Shown piece by piece: positions 51,885-61,431 of a stretch of DNA of 64,000 nt. The position numbers and the translations under genes are program-made. A model generated the notes under the pieces. The model did not search any database and had not been told where the DNA came from. It saw only the letters and a list, made by a program, of their open reading frames with translations. Location of the stretch: positions 620,001 through 684,000 of the forward strand of contig NZ_CP019450.1 of NCBI RefSeq assembly GCF_001983995.1. The letters run 5' to 3'. Numbering within the stretch: the first letter of the stretch is position 1; each line of letters starts with the position of its first letter. This DNA comes from Halioglobus japonicus (GTDB lineage: Bacteria > Pseudomonadota > Gammaproteobacteria > Pseudomonadales > Halieaceae).

Positions 51885-52442
51885 ATGCCTGACCGGGATG
51901 CGGTAGAGCGGCAGACGCGCGCATGGCTGACAGAGTTCGTTGTCGGCCTCAACCTCTGCCCCTTCGCCCGCCCGGTCCTCGACAGCCCGGCCCTGCGGGT
52001 CGCGGTCTGTGACAAAACAGAAGGCCCGGACTTGCTCCGGGCTTTTTTGTTGGAGCTGGATCTACTGCAGTCCACCCCGGAAGAAGATGTGGCCACCACG
52101 CTGCTGGTGTTTGCCAATGCCCTGCAGTCCTTCGATGACTATCTCGATCTTCTTGCCGACGCCCAGGATCTCCTGCATGAGTCCGGCCTGGAAGGCGTGG
52201 TCCAACTGGCGAGTTTTCATCCGGACTATCTGTTCGATGGCGAAGACCCTGCTGCCACCAGCCATTTCAGCAATCGCGCACCCTGGCCGACGATCCATTT
52301 CCTGCGCGAAGACATGCTGTCCCGGGTGCTCGGCGACTACCCTGATCCCGAGCCGATTCCCCAGCGCAATATGCAGACTCTGGCGTCAATTGGGTTGCCC
52401 GCACTCAAGTCGAAAACCCGGGAGCTTCGCGAGGGATCTTGA
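51885..52442 (+). CDS. DUF1415 family protein
   Basis: A 185-residue protein with the family blocks VVGLNLCPFARP, FANALQSFDDYLD, LASFHPDYLF, NRAPWPTIHFLRE and IPQRNMQTL. Function of DUF1415 is unknown. The ATG at 51885 is four bases after the upstream stop, so the gene is co-transcribed with the rubredoxin-reductase gene. A perfect terminator-like hairpin with a T6 tract lies inside it at 52024-52048, which would limit read-through into its second half. Confidence 0.88.
   Translation: MPDRDAVERQTRAWLTEFVVGLNLCPFARPVLDSPALRVAVCDKTEGPDLLRAFLLELDLLQSTPEEDVATTLLVFANALQSFDDYLDLLADAQDLLHESGLEGVVQLASFHPDYLFDGEDPAATSHFSNRAPWPTIHFLREDMLSRVLGDYPDPEPIPQRNMQTLASIGLPALKSKTRELREGS
52024..52048 (+). terminator. 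Terminator-like hairpin inside the DUF1415 gene
   Basis: Arms GCCCGGA and TCCGGGC with a five-base loop are followed by TTTTTT. The sequence is coding, yet it has the full form of an intrinsic terminator about 140 bases after the rubredoxin-reductase stop. Confidence 0.55.
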
Positions 52443-52465
52443 TTTTTGGACGGTGCTGGCTAGCC

Positions 52466-52661
52466 GCACCTCCGTGGAATGATTGCTTGCTGAACGGCCA
52501 CATGCTCCGCTTCGGCAGCTTCGGCAGCTACGGCCGCGGGGCAACTCGGAGTGGGATTGCTGCGTAATCCTCAAACACTCCCCGCGGAAAGCCCTTCGCT
52601 GCCTCTGGCTGCGTATAAGCGTGGCCTGATGGTTCAGCAAGCAATCATTCCACGGAGGCGC
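52466..52661. repeat. 196-bp nested palindromic element (MITE-like or structured RNA)
   Basis: The outer arms 52469-52495 and 52632-52658 are perfect 27-base inverted repeats, extended by two of three further bases on each side. Inner paired segments include GGCCAC (52496-52501) with GTGGCC (52621-52626), GGCAGC (52523-52528) with GCTGCC (52598-52603), CCGCGGGG (52534-52541) with CCCCGCGG (52580-52587), and GGATT-AATCC at the tip (52554-52570). No protein is encoded and no target-site duplication is obvious. It fills the gap between DUF1415 and recG, which converge. Confidence 0.8.
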
Positions 52662-52719
52662 TCGGTTGCGTCAGTGATGTGGGACCTGTGGTTCTACTGA
52701 TCTAGCTGGAAGAGAGCGG

Positions 52720-54786
52720 TTAAACTTTGGCAAACTGCCGAGTACTACCCGTCCACCGCTGAACCAGCGGTTCCACCAGTGCCGGATGATGCGCCTGAAT
52801 ATCCGCCGCAATCTCCTGTACCTTGTTTAGCAGGTGATTGTGGGCTGGAAGCTGCGCCACGCGAAACTCCATCAGCCCCGTCTGTCGGGTGCCCAGCACT
52901 TCGCCCGGCCCGCGCAATTCCAGATCTTTCTCGGCAATATAAAACCCGTCGCTGCTCTCGCGCATGGCGGTGAGGCGCTGTTTGCCGTTGGCGGACAACG
53001 GTGACTGGTAGAGCAGCACGCAGTGGCTGGCTGCCTCGCCGCGGCCGACCCGGCCGCGCAACTGGTGTAGCTGTGCCAGGCCCAGTCGCTCCGGATTCTC
53101 GATAATCATCAGGCTGGCATTGGGTACGTCGACGCCCACTTCGATGACAGTGGTGGCGACCAGCAGGTCGAGGTCGCCGGCTTTGAAGGCGGCCATTACC
53201 GTGTCTTTCTCCGCCGGTTTCAGGCGCCCGTGCACCAGGCCGATGCGCAGTTGTGGCAGCGCGGCCTGCAATTCGGTCGCGGTGGCTTCGGCGGCCTGGG
53301 CCTGGAGAACATCACTTTCTTCAACCAGCGTGCACACCCAGTAGGTCTGGCGTCCGCTCTCGCAGGCAGCGGCGACGCGTTCGACGATACGCTCGCGGCG
53401 GGTGTTGTCAATGAGTACCGTCTCCACCGGCTTTCTGCCCGGGGGCAGTTCGTCGATGATTGAGCAGTCCAGGTCAGCGTAGGCGACCATGGACAGCGTG
53501 CGCGGAATGGGTGTGGCAGTCATCACCAGCTGGTGCGGCCGGCCGACATCGGGCCCGGATTTCTCGGTCAGCGACAGACGCTGGTGAACCCCAAAGCGGT
53601 GTTGTTCGTCGACAACCACCAGGCCCAGGCGGAGGAACATGACGTCGTCCTGGAACAGGGCGTGGGTGCCCACGACCAGGCCGGCACTGCCGCTGGCGAT
53701 TTGCTCGAGGGCGGCCTTGCGTGTTTTACCCTTGCTGCGACCGCTCAACCAGGCGATTTCGATATCGAGATCGGCGAACCAGGTCGCAAAATTATTGCGG
53801 TGCTGCTCGGCGAGAATTTCGGTAGGGGCCATGATGGCGACCTGATAGCCGCTGGCAATGGCCCGCAGGGCGGCCGCGGCTGCTACCAGGGTTTTACCGG
53901 AGCCGACATCGCCCTGGACCAGTCGCATCATCGGGTGGGTACGGGCAATATCGGCGTCGATCTCGGCGATAACGCGCCGCTGCGCACCGGTGGGTGTAAA
54001 GGGCAGTGCCGCGAAAAAGCGTTCCAGCAATGCGTCGCCGCCGGTGAGGGCGGGTGAACCTTCGGCCTGTTGCTGCTGGCGCAGGCCTTGCAGGGTGAGG
54101 TTGTGGGCGACCAGTTCTTCGAGTGCCAGACGCAGTTGTGCCGGGTGTTCACCTGCGACCAGTTGTGCCTGGGGGGCTTCTGGCGGCGGCGTGTGCAAAA
54201 ACGCCAGTGCGGCCGCCAGATCGTAGTTCAGTTGATGGCCCGGGGGCAGTAGGTCAGCGGGAGGATCGCGGCGCAGGCGCAACAGCGCTTGCTCGCAGAG
54301 CTTGCGCCACTGGTTCTGGCCAATGCCATTGGTAGTGGGATAAACCGGTGTCAGCGCTTCCTCGTCGGTGACCTCATCGTCGGCCACCTGGCGATACTCC
54401 GGGTGATACATTTCCAGGCCACTGGCGCCGCGGCGGGCCTGGCCGAAGCAGCGCAGGCGCGTGCCCGGTTTGAGATTGTTCTTCTGCGCCGCTGAAAAGT
54501 GAAAGAACCTCAGGGTAAGCGTGCCGCTGCCGTCCTGAATCCGCACCACCAGCGAACGGCGTTTGCCAAAGGCGATATCGGCGACGCGAACGTCGCCCTC
54601 GACAACGACATCGTTCCCGGCCTGGAGTGCGCCTATGGGGGTTACCCGGGTGCGGTCCTGGTAGCGCAGTGGCAGGTGGAAGAGGAGGTCTTCTACCCGG
54701 TGAACACCGTAGTCTGCGAGCTTGTTGGCGAGGGCGGGGCCCACGCCGCGCAGTTCCTGTACCGGTGCGCCGGCAATGCCGCTCAT
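52720..54786 (-). CDS. recG: ATP-dependent DNA helicase RecG
   Basis: A 688-residue helicase that reverses stalled replication forks and branches Holliday junctions. It has an N-terminal wedge/OB domain (ELRGVGPALANKLADYGV, LPLRYQDRTRV) and then superfamily 2 motifs: Walker A VQGDVGSGKT, VVDEQHRFGV, MTATPIPRTL and QLRGRVGRG. It ends with the conserved RecG tail. Its ATG overlaps the stop of oxyR by four bases (ATGA), so it is coupled to oxyR. Confidence 0.97.
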   Translation of the reverse strand: MSGIAGAPVQELRGVGPALANKLADYGVHRVEDLLFHLPLRYQDRTRVTPIGALQAGNDVVVEGDVRVADIAFGKRRSLVVRIQDGSGTLTLRFFHFSAAQKNNLKPGTRLRCFGQARRGASGLEMYHPEYRQVADDEVTDEEALTPVYPTTNGIGQNQWRKLCEQALLRLRRDPPADLLPPGHQLNYDLAAALAFLHTPPPEAPQAQLVAGEHPAQLRLALEELVAHNLTLQGLRQQQQAEGSPALTGGDALLERFFAALPFTPTGAQRRVIAEIDADIARTHPMMRLVQGDVGSGKTLVAAAAALRAIASGYQVAIMAPTEILAEQHRNNFATWFADLDIEIAWLSGRSKGKTRKAALEQIASGSAGLVVGTHALFQDDVMFLRLGLVVVDEQHRFGVHQRLSLTEKSGPDVGRPHQLVMTATPIPRTLSMVAYADLDCSIIDELPPGRKPVETVLIDNTRRERIVERVAAACESGRQTYWVCTLVEESDVLQAQAAEATATELQAALPQLRIGLVHGRLKPAEKDTVMAAFKAGDLDLLVATTVIEVGVDVPNASLMIIENPERLGLAQLHQLRGRVGRGEAASHCVLLYQSPLSANGKQRLTAMRESSDGFYIAEKDLELRGPGEVLGTRQTGLMEFRVAQLPAHNHLLNKVQEIAADIQAHHPALVEPLVQRWTGSTRQFAKV

Positions 54787-55685
54787 GCTTCCCGCAGGGC
54801 GTCCGTTAGTGCGTCGATGGCCTGGTGGCGAGGGTAGCTGACCCGCCAGGCCAGGGCGATGGTCCGCGCGGGTGCCGGATCAGTAAAGGGCCGCACTGTC
54901 AGCGGCGTGTCGCCGTACAGGGCCAGGCTGGCGGCGGAGTCAGGCAACACGGTAATACCCATGCCGCCGGCAACCATGTGCTTCAGGGTTTCCAGGGAGC
55001 TGCCCTCTACGGTCGCTTGGTCCCGGGCGTTGTGTTCGACGATCGATTCCTGCAGCCCCGGGCAGGCCTCCAGCACCTGGTCGCGAAAGCAGTGTCCCTC
55101 GCCCATCATCAGGACTTTGTGCGCGGCGAGGGCCGCGGGGTCGATGGCTTTTTCTTTCGCCAGGGGGTGATCTTCCGGCATCAGCACCACAAAGGGCTCG
55201 TCGTAGAGTGAGCGGGTCACCACGTCCGGTTCGGTAAAGGGCAGGGCAACGAAAATTGCATCCAGGGCGCCGCGGCTCAATTTGCCGCGCAGCGACGCGG
55301 TAAAGTTTTCCTCGATATACAGTGGCATCTCCGGCACCTGCTTGCGCAGGCTGGAGACCAATCGCGGGAACAGGTAAGGGCCGACGGTATAAATGGCACC
55401 GACCGACAAGACCGTGCCCAAGGGGTCTTTGCCCTGCTCCGCCAATTGGACCAGGTTGCTGGCTTCCTGCAATACCGTGCGCGCCTGGTTGACCACTTGC
55501 TCGCCAATGGGCGTGGGGCTGACCTTGTGCCGGGCCCGCTCGAACAGGTCGATACCCAGTTCTTCTTCCAGCTTTTTGATGGCGATGCTGAGCGTCGGCT
55601 GGCTGACATTGCACGTGTCGGCAGCCTTGCGAAAATGCCCGCACTCAGCGAGTGCAACCAGGTAGCGCAGTTCGGTGAGGGTCAT
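54783..55685 (-). CDS. oxyR: Hydrogen peroxide-inducible regulator OxyR
   Basis: A 300-residue LysR-type activator. The N-terminal helix-turn-helix is LRYLVALAECGHFRKAADTC followed by NVSQPTLS. The redox pair is Cys199 and Cys208 in GEGHCFRDQVLEAC, the same numbering as in E. coli OxyR. It senses H2O2 by disulfide formation and activates catalase and peroxidase genes. It is followed in the same direction by recG (four-base overlap), a linkage of OxyR and RecG also known from other gammaproteobacteria. Confidence 0.95.
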   Translation of the reverse strand: MTLTELRYLVALAECGHFRKAADTCNVSQPTLSIAIKKLEEELGIDLFERARHKVSPTPIGEQVVNQARTVLQEASNLVQLAEQGKDPLGTVLSVGAIYTVGPYLFPRLVSSLRKQVPEMPLYIEENFTASLRGKLSRGALDAIFVALPFTEPDVVTRSLYDEPFVVLMPEDHPLAKEKAIDPAALAAHKVLMMGEGHCFRDQVLEACPGLQESIVEHNARDQATVEGSSLETLKHMVAGGMGITVLPDSAASLALYGDTPLTVRPFTDPAPARTIALAWRVSYPRHQAIDALTDALREA

Positions 55686-55688
55686 GAC

Positions 55689-56072
55689 CTAAACCGACAG
55701 AATGGCCTCGACTTCGATATCAACGGCTTTGGGCAGGGCCGCCACCTGCACACAGGCTCGGGCCGGATAGGGCTCGTCGAAGTAGCTGGCCATGACCTCG
55801 TTGACCGCGGCGAAGTCGCCCAGGTCGGTGAGCGAGATATTGATTTTCACGGCGCTGTTGAGGTTGCCACCGGCGGCCTCGGCTATGGCTGCCAGGTTAT
55901 CGAATACCTGTCGTGCCTGGGCGGCTATATCGCCGGTGATCAATTCCATGGAGCCGGGAACCAGCGGAATCTGGCCAGAGATCCAGACAGTGTTGCCCAC
56001 TTTGACCGCCTGCGAGTAGGGGCCAATAGCTTCGGGGGCGTCGGGCGTGGAAATAACGGCGCGATTAGTCAA
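55689..56072 (-). CDS. ridA: RidA-family reactive intermediate/imine deaminase
   Basis: A 127-residue RidA protein: APEAIGPYSQAVKVGNTVWISGQIP at the N-terminus and the catalytic Arg region YPARACVQVAALPK. It hydrolyses 2-aminoacrylate and similar imines formed by PLP enzymes. It lies three bases before oxyR and 30 bases after spoT on the same strand, the conserved spoT-ridA arrangement. Confidence 0.95.
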   Translation of the reverse strand: MTNRAVISTPDAPEAIGPYSQAVKVGNTVWISGQIPLVPGSMELITGDIAAQARQVFDNLAAIAEAAGGNLNSAVKINISLTDLGDFAAVNEVMASYFDEPYPARACVQVAALPKAVDIEVEAILSV

Positions 56073-56102
56073 TGGTGTGCTCCTGTGGGTGTCGCTGTGC
56101 GA

Positions 56103-58223
56103 TCAGTTCTTCAGTCGGGTTACCTTGCGCACGGAGTTTACGCTGCGCAGGCGTTTCATGATTCTGGCGAGGTGGACGCGATTCTCGACCAGGACTTCCA
56201 GATCTACGAAGGTGAACTGGTGGTCTTTGTCTTCGGTGGAGATCTTCTCGATGTTCACGCCCATGGCATTAATGCGGGTGGCGATCACGGCAATCATACC
56301 GCGCCGGTTTTCCACTTCGATCCGCAGCTCGACGGCGTACTCACCCTCGACTTTTTCGTCCCAGCGCAGCGCCACCAGGCGATCGGTATTCTCGCGCATG
56401 TCGGCGAGATTGTTGCACCGCTCACGGTGCACGACCACGCCTTTCTCCGAGCTCAGATAACCCTCGATCGGGTCGCCCGGAATCGGGTGGCAGCACTTGG
56501 CATAGGACAGCATGAAGCCTTCGGTACCGCGAATCGCCACCGGTTGGGCGTTGTCGCTGCTGGCCTCCTGTTCGGGCGCGGTCACCCCGAGAATCTGCTG
56601 GGCGGTAATCGCCGGCAGTCGATGTCCGCGGGCAATATCCTCGAGCAGGTCTTCGAGCACCGCGTAGTTGTTGCTGCCCAAAAACTCCTGCAACTCATCT
56701 TCGGGAACCGAATCCAGGCTGCTGTCCAGGGCGGCCATGGCGCGTTCCAGCAGGCGTCTTCCCAGTGACACGGAGTCTTCCCGGGTCTGGTTCTTGAGGT
56801 AGTGGCGGATATTGGTGCGCGCTTTGGCCGTTACCGCGTAGTTGAACCAGGACGGATTGGGGCTGGCCCCTGGTGCCGTCAGAATCTCCACCGTCTGGCC
56901 GCTGGCCAGCGGTTCGGACAGGGGGGCGAGGCGGCGGTTAATACGGCAGGCCACGCAGTTGTTGCCCACGTCGGTGTGCACGGCATAGGCAAAGTCGACC
57001 GCGGTGGCGCCGCGGGGCAATTCGAGAATTCTGCCTTTGGGGGTGAATACGTAGATCTCGTCCGGGAACAAATCGATTTTGACGCTCTCGATAAATTCCA
57101 GTGAGTTGCCGGCGCGCTGCTGCATTTCAAGCAGGCCCTGTACCCACTCGCGGGCCCGGGCGTGGCTGCCATTGGCGGACTGGGTGTCACTCTTGTAGAG
57201 CCAGTGGGCGGCAATCCCGTTGTTGGCCATATCTTCCATTTCGCGGGTGCGGATCTGGATCTCGATCGGCACACCGTGCATACCGATCAATACCGTGTGC
57301 AGCGACTGGTAGCCATTGGCCTTGGGGATGGCAATGTAATCCTTGAATTCACCGGGTACAGGCTTGTACAGACTGTGCACACAGCCGAGCACGCGATAGC
57401 AGGTGTCCACGGAGTCGACGATGATACGGAAGGCGTACACGTCCATGATCTCGGCGAACGACTTGCGCTTGGACTTCATCTTTTTGTAGATGCTGTACAA
57501 GTGCTTCTCGCGGCCGATCACTTCCGCCTCATGGCCCTCATGGGTCAGGGTGGTCTCGATCTGGCTGCGAATCTTGTCGACCAGTTCTTTGCGGTTGCCG
57601 CGCGCATTGCGCAGGGCTGCATCGATACGGCTGGCCCGCATGGGGTACATGGCGGAGAAGCCCAGGTCCTCGAACTCCATACGCACGTTGTTCATCCCCA
57701 GGCGCATGGCGATGGGGGCGTAGATTTCCAGAGTCTCGCGGGAAATCCGCCGGGCCTTGGCGGGCTGGAGCACACCGAGAGTGCGCATGTTGTGCAGGCG
57801 GTCCGCCAGCTTAACCAGGATGACGCGGATATCGCGTGCCATGGCCAGGGCCATTTTCTGGAAATTCTCCGCCTGCTTCTCTTCCAGCGACTCGAACTCC
57901 ATCTGGGTGAGCTTGCTCACGCCATCGACTAGCTCAGCGACGTCGTTGCCGAACTGGTCGCCAATGGCCGATTTGGGAATGCCGGTGTCTTCGATCACGT
58001 CGTGCAGCATGGCGGCCATCAGGCTTTGATGATCCATGTGCATGTCGGCGAGTATGCCGGCTACCGCCAGCGGATGGGTGACATAGGGGTCGCCACTGCG
58101 CCGCATCTGCCCGAAGTGGGCCTGTTCGGCGAAGTAGTAAGAACGTATGACGTTGTTGGTCTGCTCCGGGGTCAGGTAGGTGTGGAGCGTGTTCTCGAGG
58201 GCATCCAGTGTCTGCGTAGCCAT
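56103..58223 (-). CDS. spoT: Bifunctional (p)ppGpp synthetase/hydrolase SpoT
   Basis: A 706-residue stringent-response enzyme. The N-terminal HD hydrolase has YVTHPLAVAGILADMHMD, HDVIEDTG and LVKLADRLHNMRTL. The synthetase domain has EIMDVYAFRIIV and EFKDYIAIPKANGYQSLHT. Then come a TGS domain (about 385-450, VFTPKGRILELPRGATAVDFAY) and a C-terminal ACT domain. The intact HD motifs support hydrolase activity. It stands between rpoZ and ridA, as in E. coli and Pseudomonas. Confidence 0.97.
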   Translation of the reverse strand: MATQTLDALENTLHTYLTPEQTNNVIRSYYFAEQAHFGQMRRSGDPYVTHPLAVAGILADMHMDHQSLMAAMLHDVIEDTGIPKSAIGDQFGNDVAELVDGVSKLTQMEFESLEEKQAENFQKMALAMARDIRVILVKLADRLHNMRTLGVLQPAKARRISRETLEIYAPIAMRLGMNNVRMEFEDLGFSAMYPMRASRIDAALRNARGNRKELVDKIRSQIETTLTHEGHEAEVIGREKHLYSIYKKMKSKRKSFAEIMDVYAFRIIVDSVDTCYRVLGCVHSLYKPVPGEFKDYIAIPKANGYQSLHTVLIGMHGVPIEIQIRTREMEDMANNGIAAHWLYKSDTQSANGSHARAREWVQGLLEMQQRAGNSLEFIESVKIDLFPDEIYVFTPKGRILELPRGATAVDFAYAVHTDVGNNCVACRINRRLAPLSEPLASGQTVEILTAPGASPNPSWFNYAVTAKARTNIRHYLKNQTREDSVSLGRRLLERAMAALDSSLDSVPEDELQEFLGSNNYAVLEDLLEDIARGHRLPAITAQQILGVTAPEQEASSDNAQPVAIRGTEGFMLSYAKCCHPIPGDPIEGYLSSEKGVVVHRERCNNLADMRENTDRLVALRWDEKVEGEYAVELRIEVENRRGMIAVIATRINAMGVNIEKISTEDKDHQFTFVDLEVLVENRVHLARIMKRLRSVNSVRKVTRLKN

Positions 58224-58259
58224 GGGATTATGCAGGAATGCCCTCGATCAGAGGTGGGG

Positions 58260-58526
58260 TTACTGAGGCTCTACGGAGGCTTCCATCATCACTTCAGCCA
58301 GCTCTTCCTCGGCTTCCAGCTCGTCTTCACGAGTGAGGATGTCGGGAGTCACCAGGCCTTCAGCGATTTCGCGCAGGGCGATAACGGTGGGCTTGTCAGA
58401 CTCTTCTTCCACCATGGGGTCTTTGCCGCCGGTGGCCATCTGGCGAGCCCGCTTGCTCGCAACCATAACCAGTTCAAAGCGGTTGGCGACATTGTTCAGG
58501 CAATCTTCAACGGTAACGCGTGCCAT
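58260..58526 (-). CDS. rpoZ: RNA polymerase omega subunit
   Basis: An 88-residue protein starting [20 protein letters not shown], with ASKRARQM and [15 protein letters not shown], all invariant in omega. It helps fold beta' and, with DksA, mediates ppGpp effects, which fits its place directly before spoT. ATG at 58526 is the conserved start; the frame is open further upstream without coding meaning. Confidence 0.97.
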   Translation of the reverse strand: MARVTVEDCLNNVANRFELVMVASKRARQMATGGKDPMVEEESDKPTVIALREIAEGLVTPDILTREDELEAEEELAEVMMEASVEPQ

Positions 58527-58615
58527 TAGTGTGTCCTGTATAAAAGGTTGATTAAAAAAAGAACCAGAAATTATACCTTGCCAGGGCCAATCCCCCAAGC
58601 GGGAATTTTGCCATC

Positions 58616-60143
<1,528 letters not shown>

Positions 60144-60253
60144 TGGGCGGTAAGCGGAAAGTGTAGCAGCATTGCCCGGGCCTGTTTATCAAAGAGTGCT
60201 CTGGAGGCGCTTGCAGGCGTATACTTGGCGCCTCAATTTTTAGGAGTACTCCC

Positions 60254-60973
60254 ATGCAGCGACCCAGCGGCCGTCAGCCCAACCAGCTTCGCGATATCGA
60301 AATCACCCGCAACTTCACCTGCCACGCCGAAGGCTCGGTCCTGGTGAGCTTCGGCAACACCCGTGTCATCTGTACCGCCTCGGTCGAGCAGGGTGTGCCC
60401 CGCTTCCTGCGCGGCGAAGGCCAGGGCTGGATTACGGCCGAGTACGGCATGCTGCCGAGATCCACTGGCTCACGCATGGGACGCGAAGCGGCCCGTGGCA
60501 AGCAGGGCGGCCGCACCGTCGAAATCCAGCGCCTGATTGGCCGCTCCCTGCGCGCCGCCGTAGACCTGAAAAAGCTCGGTGAGAACACGATTACCATCGA
60601 CTGCGATGTGATTCAGGCCGATGGCGGTACCCGTACAGCTTCCATTACTGGCGCCTGTGTGGCTCTGGTGGACGCCATCAACTACCTCCAGCGCGAGAAA
60701 ATCATTACTACCGATCCTCTGCTGCAGATGATTGCCTCGGTGTCTGTCGGTGTATATCAGGGTGTCCCGGTCCTCGACCTCGACTATCCGGAAGATTCAG
60801 CAGCCGATACCGACATGAATGTCATCATGGGCGAGGACGGCGGTTTTATCGAAGTCCAGGGTACTGCCGAAGGTGCGCCGTTTGCCCGTGAAGAGCTTAA
60901 TGCCATGTTGGATTTGGCCGCGTCTGGTATTGATGGGTTGGTGGCCAAGCAGAAGGCGGCTCTCGCTGGCTGA
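60254..60973 (+). CDS. rph: Ribonuclease PH
   Basis: A 239-residue phosphorolytic 3' exoribonuclease for tRNA 3' ends. It begins [20 protein letters not shown], with [21 protein letters not shown] in two conserved pieces, [20 protein letters not shown], and the C-terminal [16 protein letters not shown]. Frame and length are normal. The 458 bases after it hold structured repeats instead of the usual direct run into the next gene. Confidence 0.97.
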   Translation: MQRPSGRQPNQLRDIEITRNFTCHAEGSVLVSFGNTRVICTASVEQGVPRFLRGEGQGWITAEYGMLPRSTGSRMGREAARGKQGGRTVEIQRLIGRSLRAAVDLKKLGENTITIDCDVIQADGGTRTASITGACVALVDAINYLQREKIITTDPLLQMIASVSVGVYQGVPVLDLDYPEDSAADTDMNVIMGEDGGFIEVQGTAEGAPFAREELNAMLDLAASGIDGLVAKQKAALAG

Positions 60974-61001
60974 TACTCATGGGCTTCGTGGGGTGAAGCC
61001 A

Positions 61002-61117
61002 GTTCGGAATCGCCATGCCACCCTGCGGAACCGCTACGAGCCCATCGATGGGGTCGCTTCGGTGTCCGGCATCCATGCCTCCCGACGATTCCGCAGGATG
61101 ACACGGCGACCCCGAAC
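61002..61117 (-). repeat. Structured repeat element, copy 1
   Basis: A long stem-loop whose motif-sense strand is minus. Arms 61010-61033 and 61086-61109 pair over 24 positions; the only four mismatches are G-U pairs in the minus-strand RNA. A further six-base stem (GTTCGG 61002-61007 with CCGAAC 61112-61117) extends it. The loop has two small perfect hairpins (61068-61079 and 61041-61052) separated by GGACACCGAAGCG. It shares its loop with copy 3 at 61291-61395. Confidence 0.75.
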
Positions 61118-61176
61118 CTCAGTTCCGGGGTCTACGAAGGCGATAGCTGAGAGGTGTAGAGGCTGAAGACTTCTTC

Positions 61177-61244
61177 TGAGACCGTCGAGAGCCAGGGAGG
61201 GCGCGGCCGGCGATCCTGGGCGTCGAAGCGCGCCATGGAATGCT
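61177..61244 (+). repeat. Structured repeat element, weak copy 2
   Basis: Shares blocks with the other copies (ACCGTCGAGAGCCA near 61181-61194 and CGTCGAAGCGCGCCATGGA near 61221-61239) but has an altered centre and no long outer stem that I can see. Probably a degenerate copy. Confidence 0.4.
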
Positions 61245-61290
61245 TGGAACTGACCCTCCAACGAAATCGCGGGGAGAACGATCGGGGTGT

Positions 61291-61395
61291 GGAAGTTGTT
61301 AAGGGCTTTCGAGATCGTCGGGAGCCATGGATGGCGGACGCCGAAGCGCGCCACGGATGGCCTTGCAGCGGTCTCGGAAGCCCTTAACAGCTTCC
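61291..61395 (+). repeat. Structured repeat element, copy 3
   Basis: Arms 61291-61317 and 61369-61395 pair over 27 positions; the three mismatches are all U-G in the plus-strand RNA. The loop contains hairpin A (61324-61335, GCCATGGATGGC), the spacer GGACGCCGAAGCGC and hairpin B (61350-61361, GCCACGGATGGC), then GCAGCGG before the right arm. The loop matches copy 1 closely while the outer stems are unrelated in sequence. Confidence 0.78.
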
Positions 61396-61431
61396 GCACT
61401 GTTAATTCTATGACCTATGAACTCCCGAGCC

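Noticed and set aside
61002..61395. CRISPR array
   Set aside because: Only two to three copies, on both strands, each a hairpin with its own stem sequence; no direct repeats with regular spacers.
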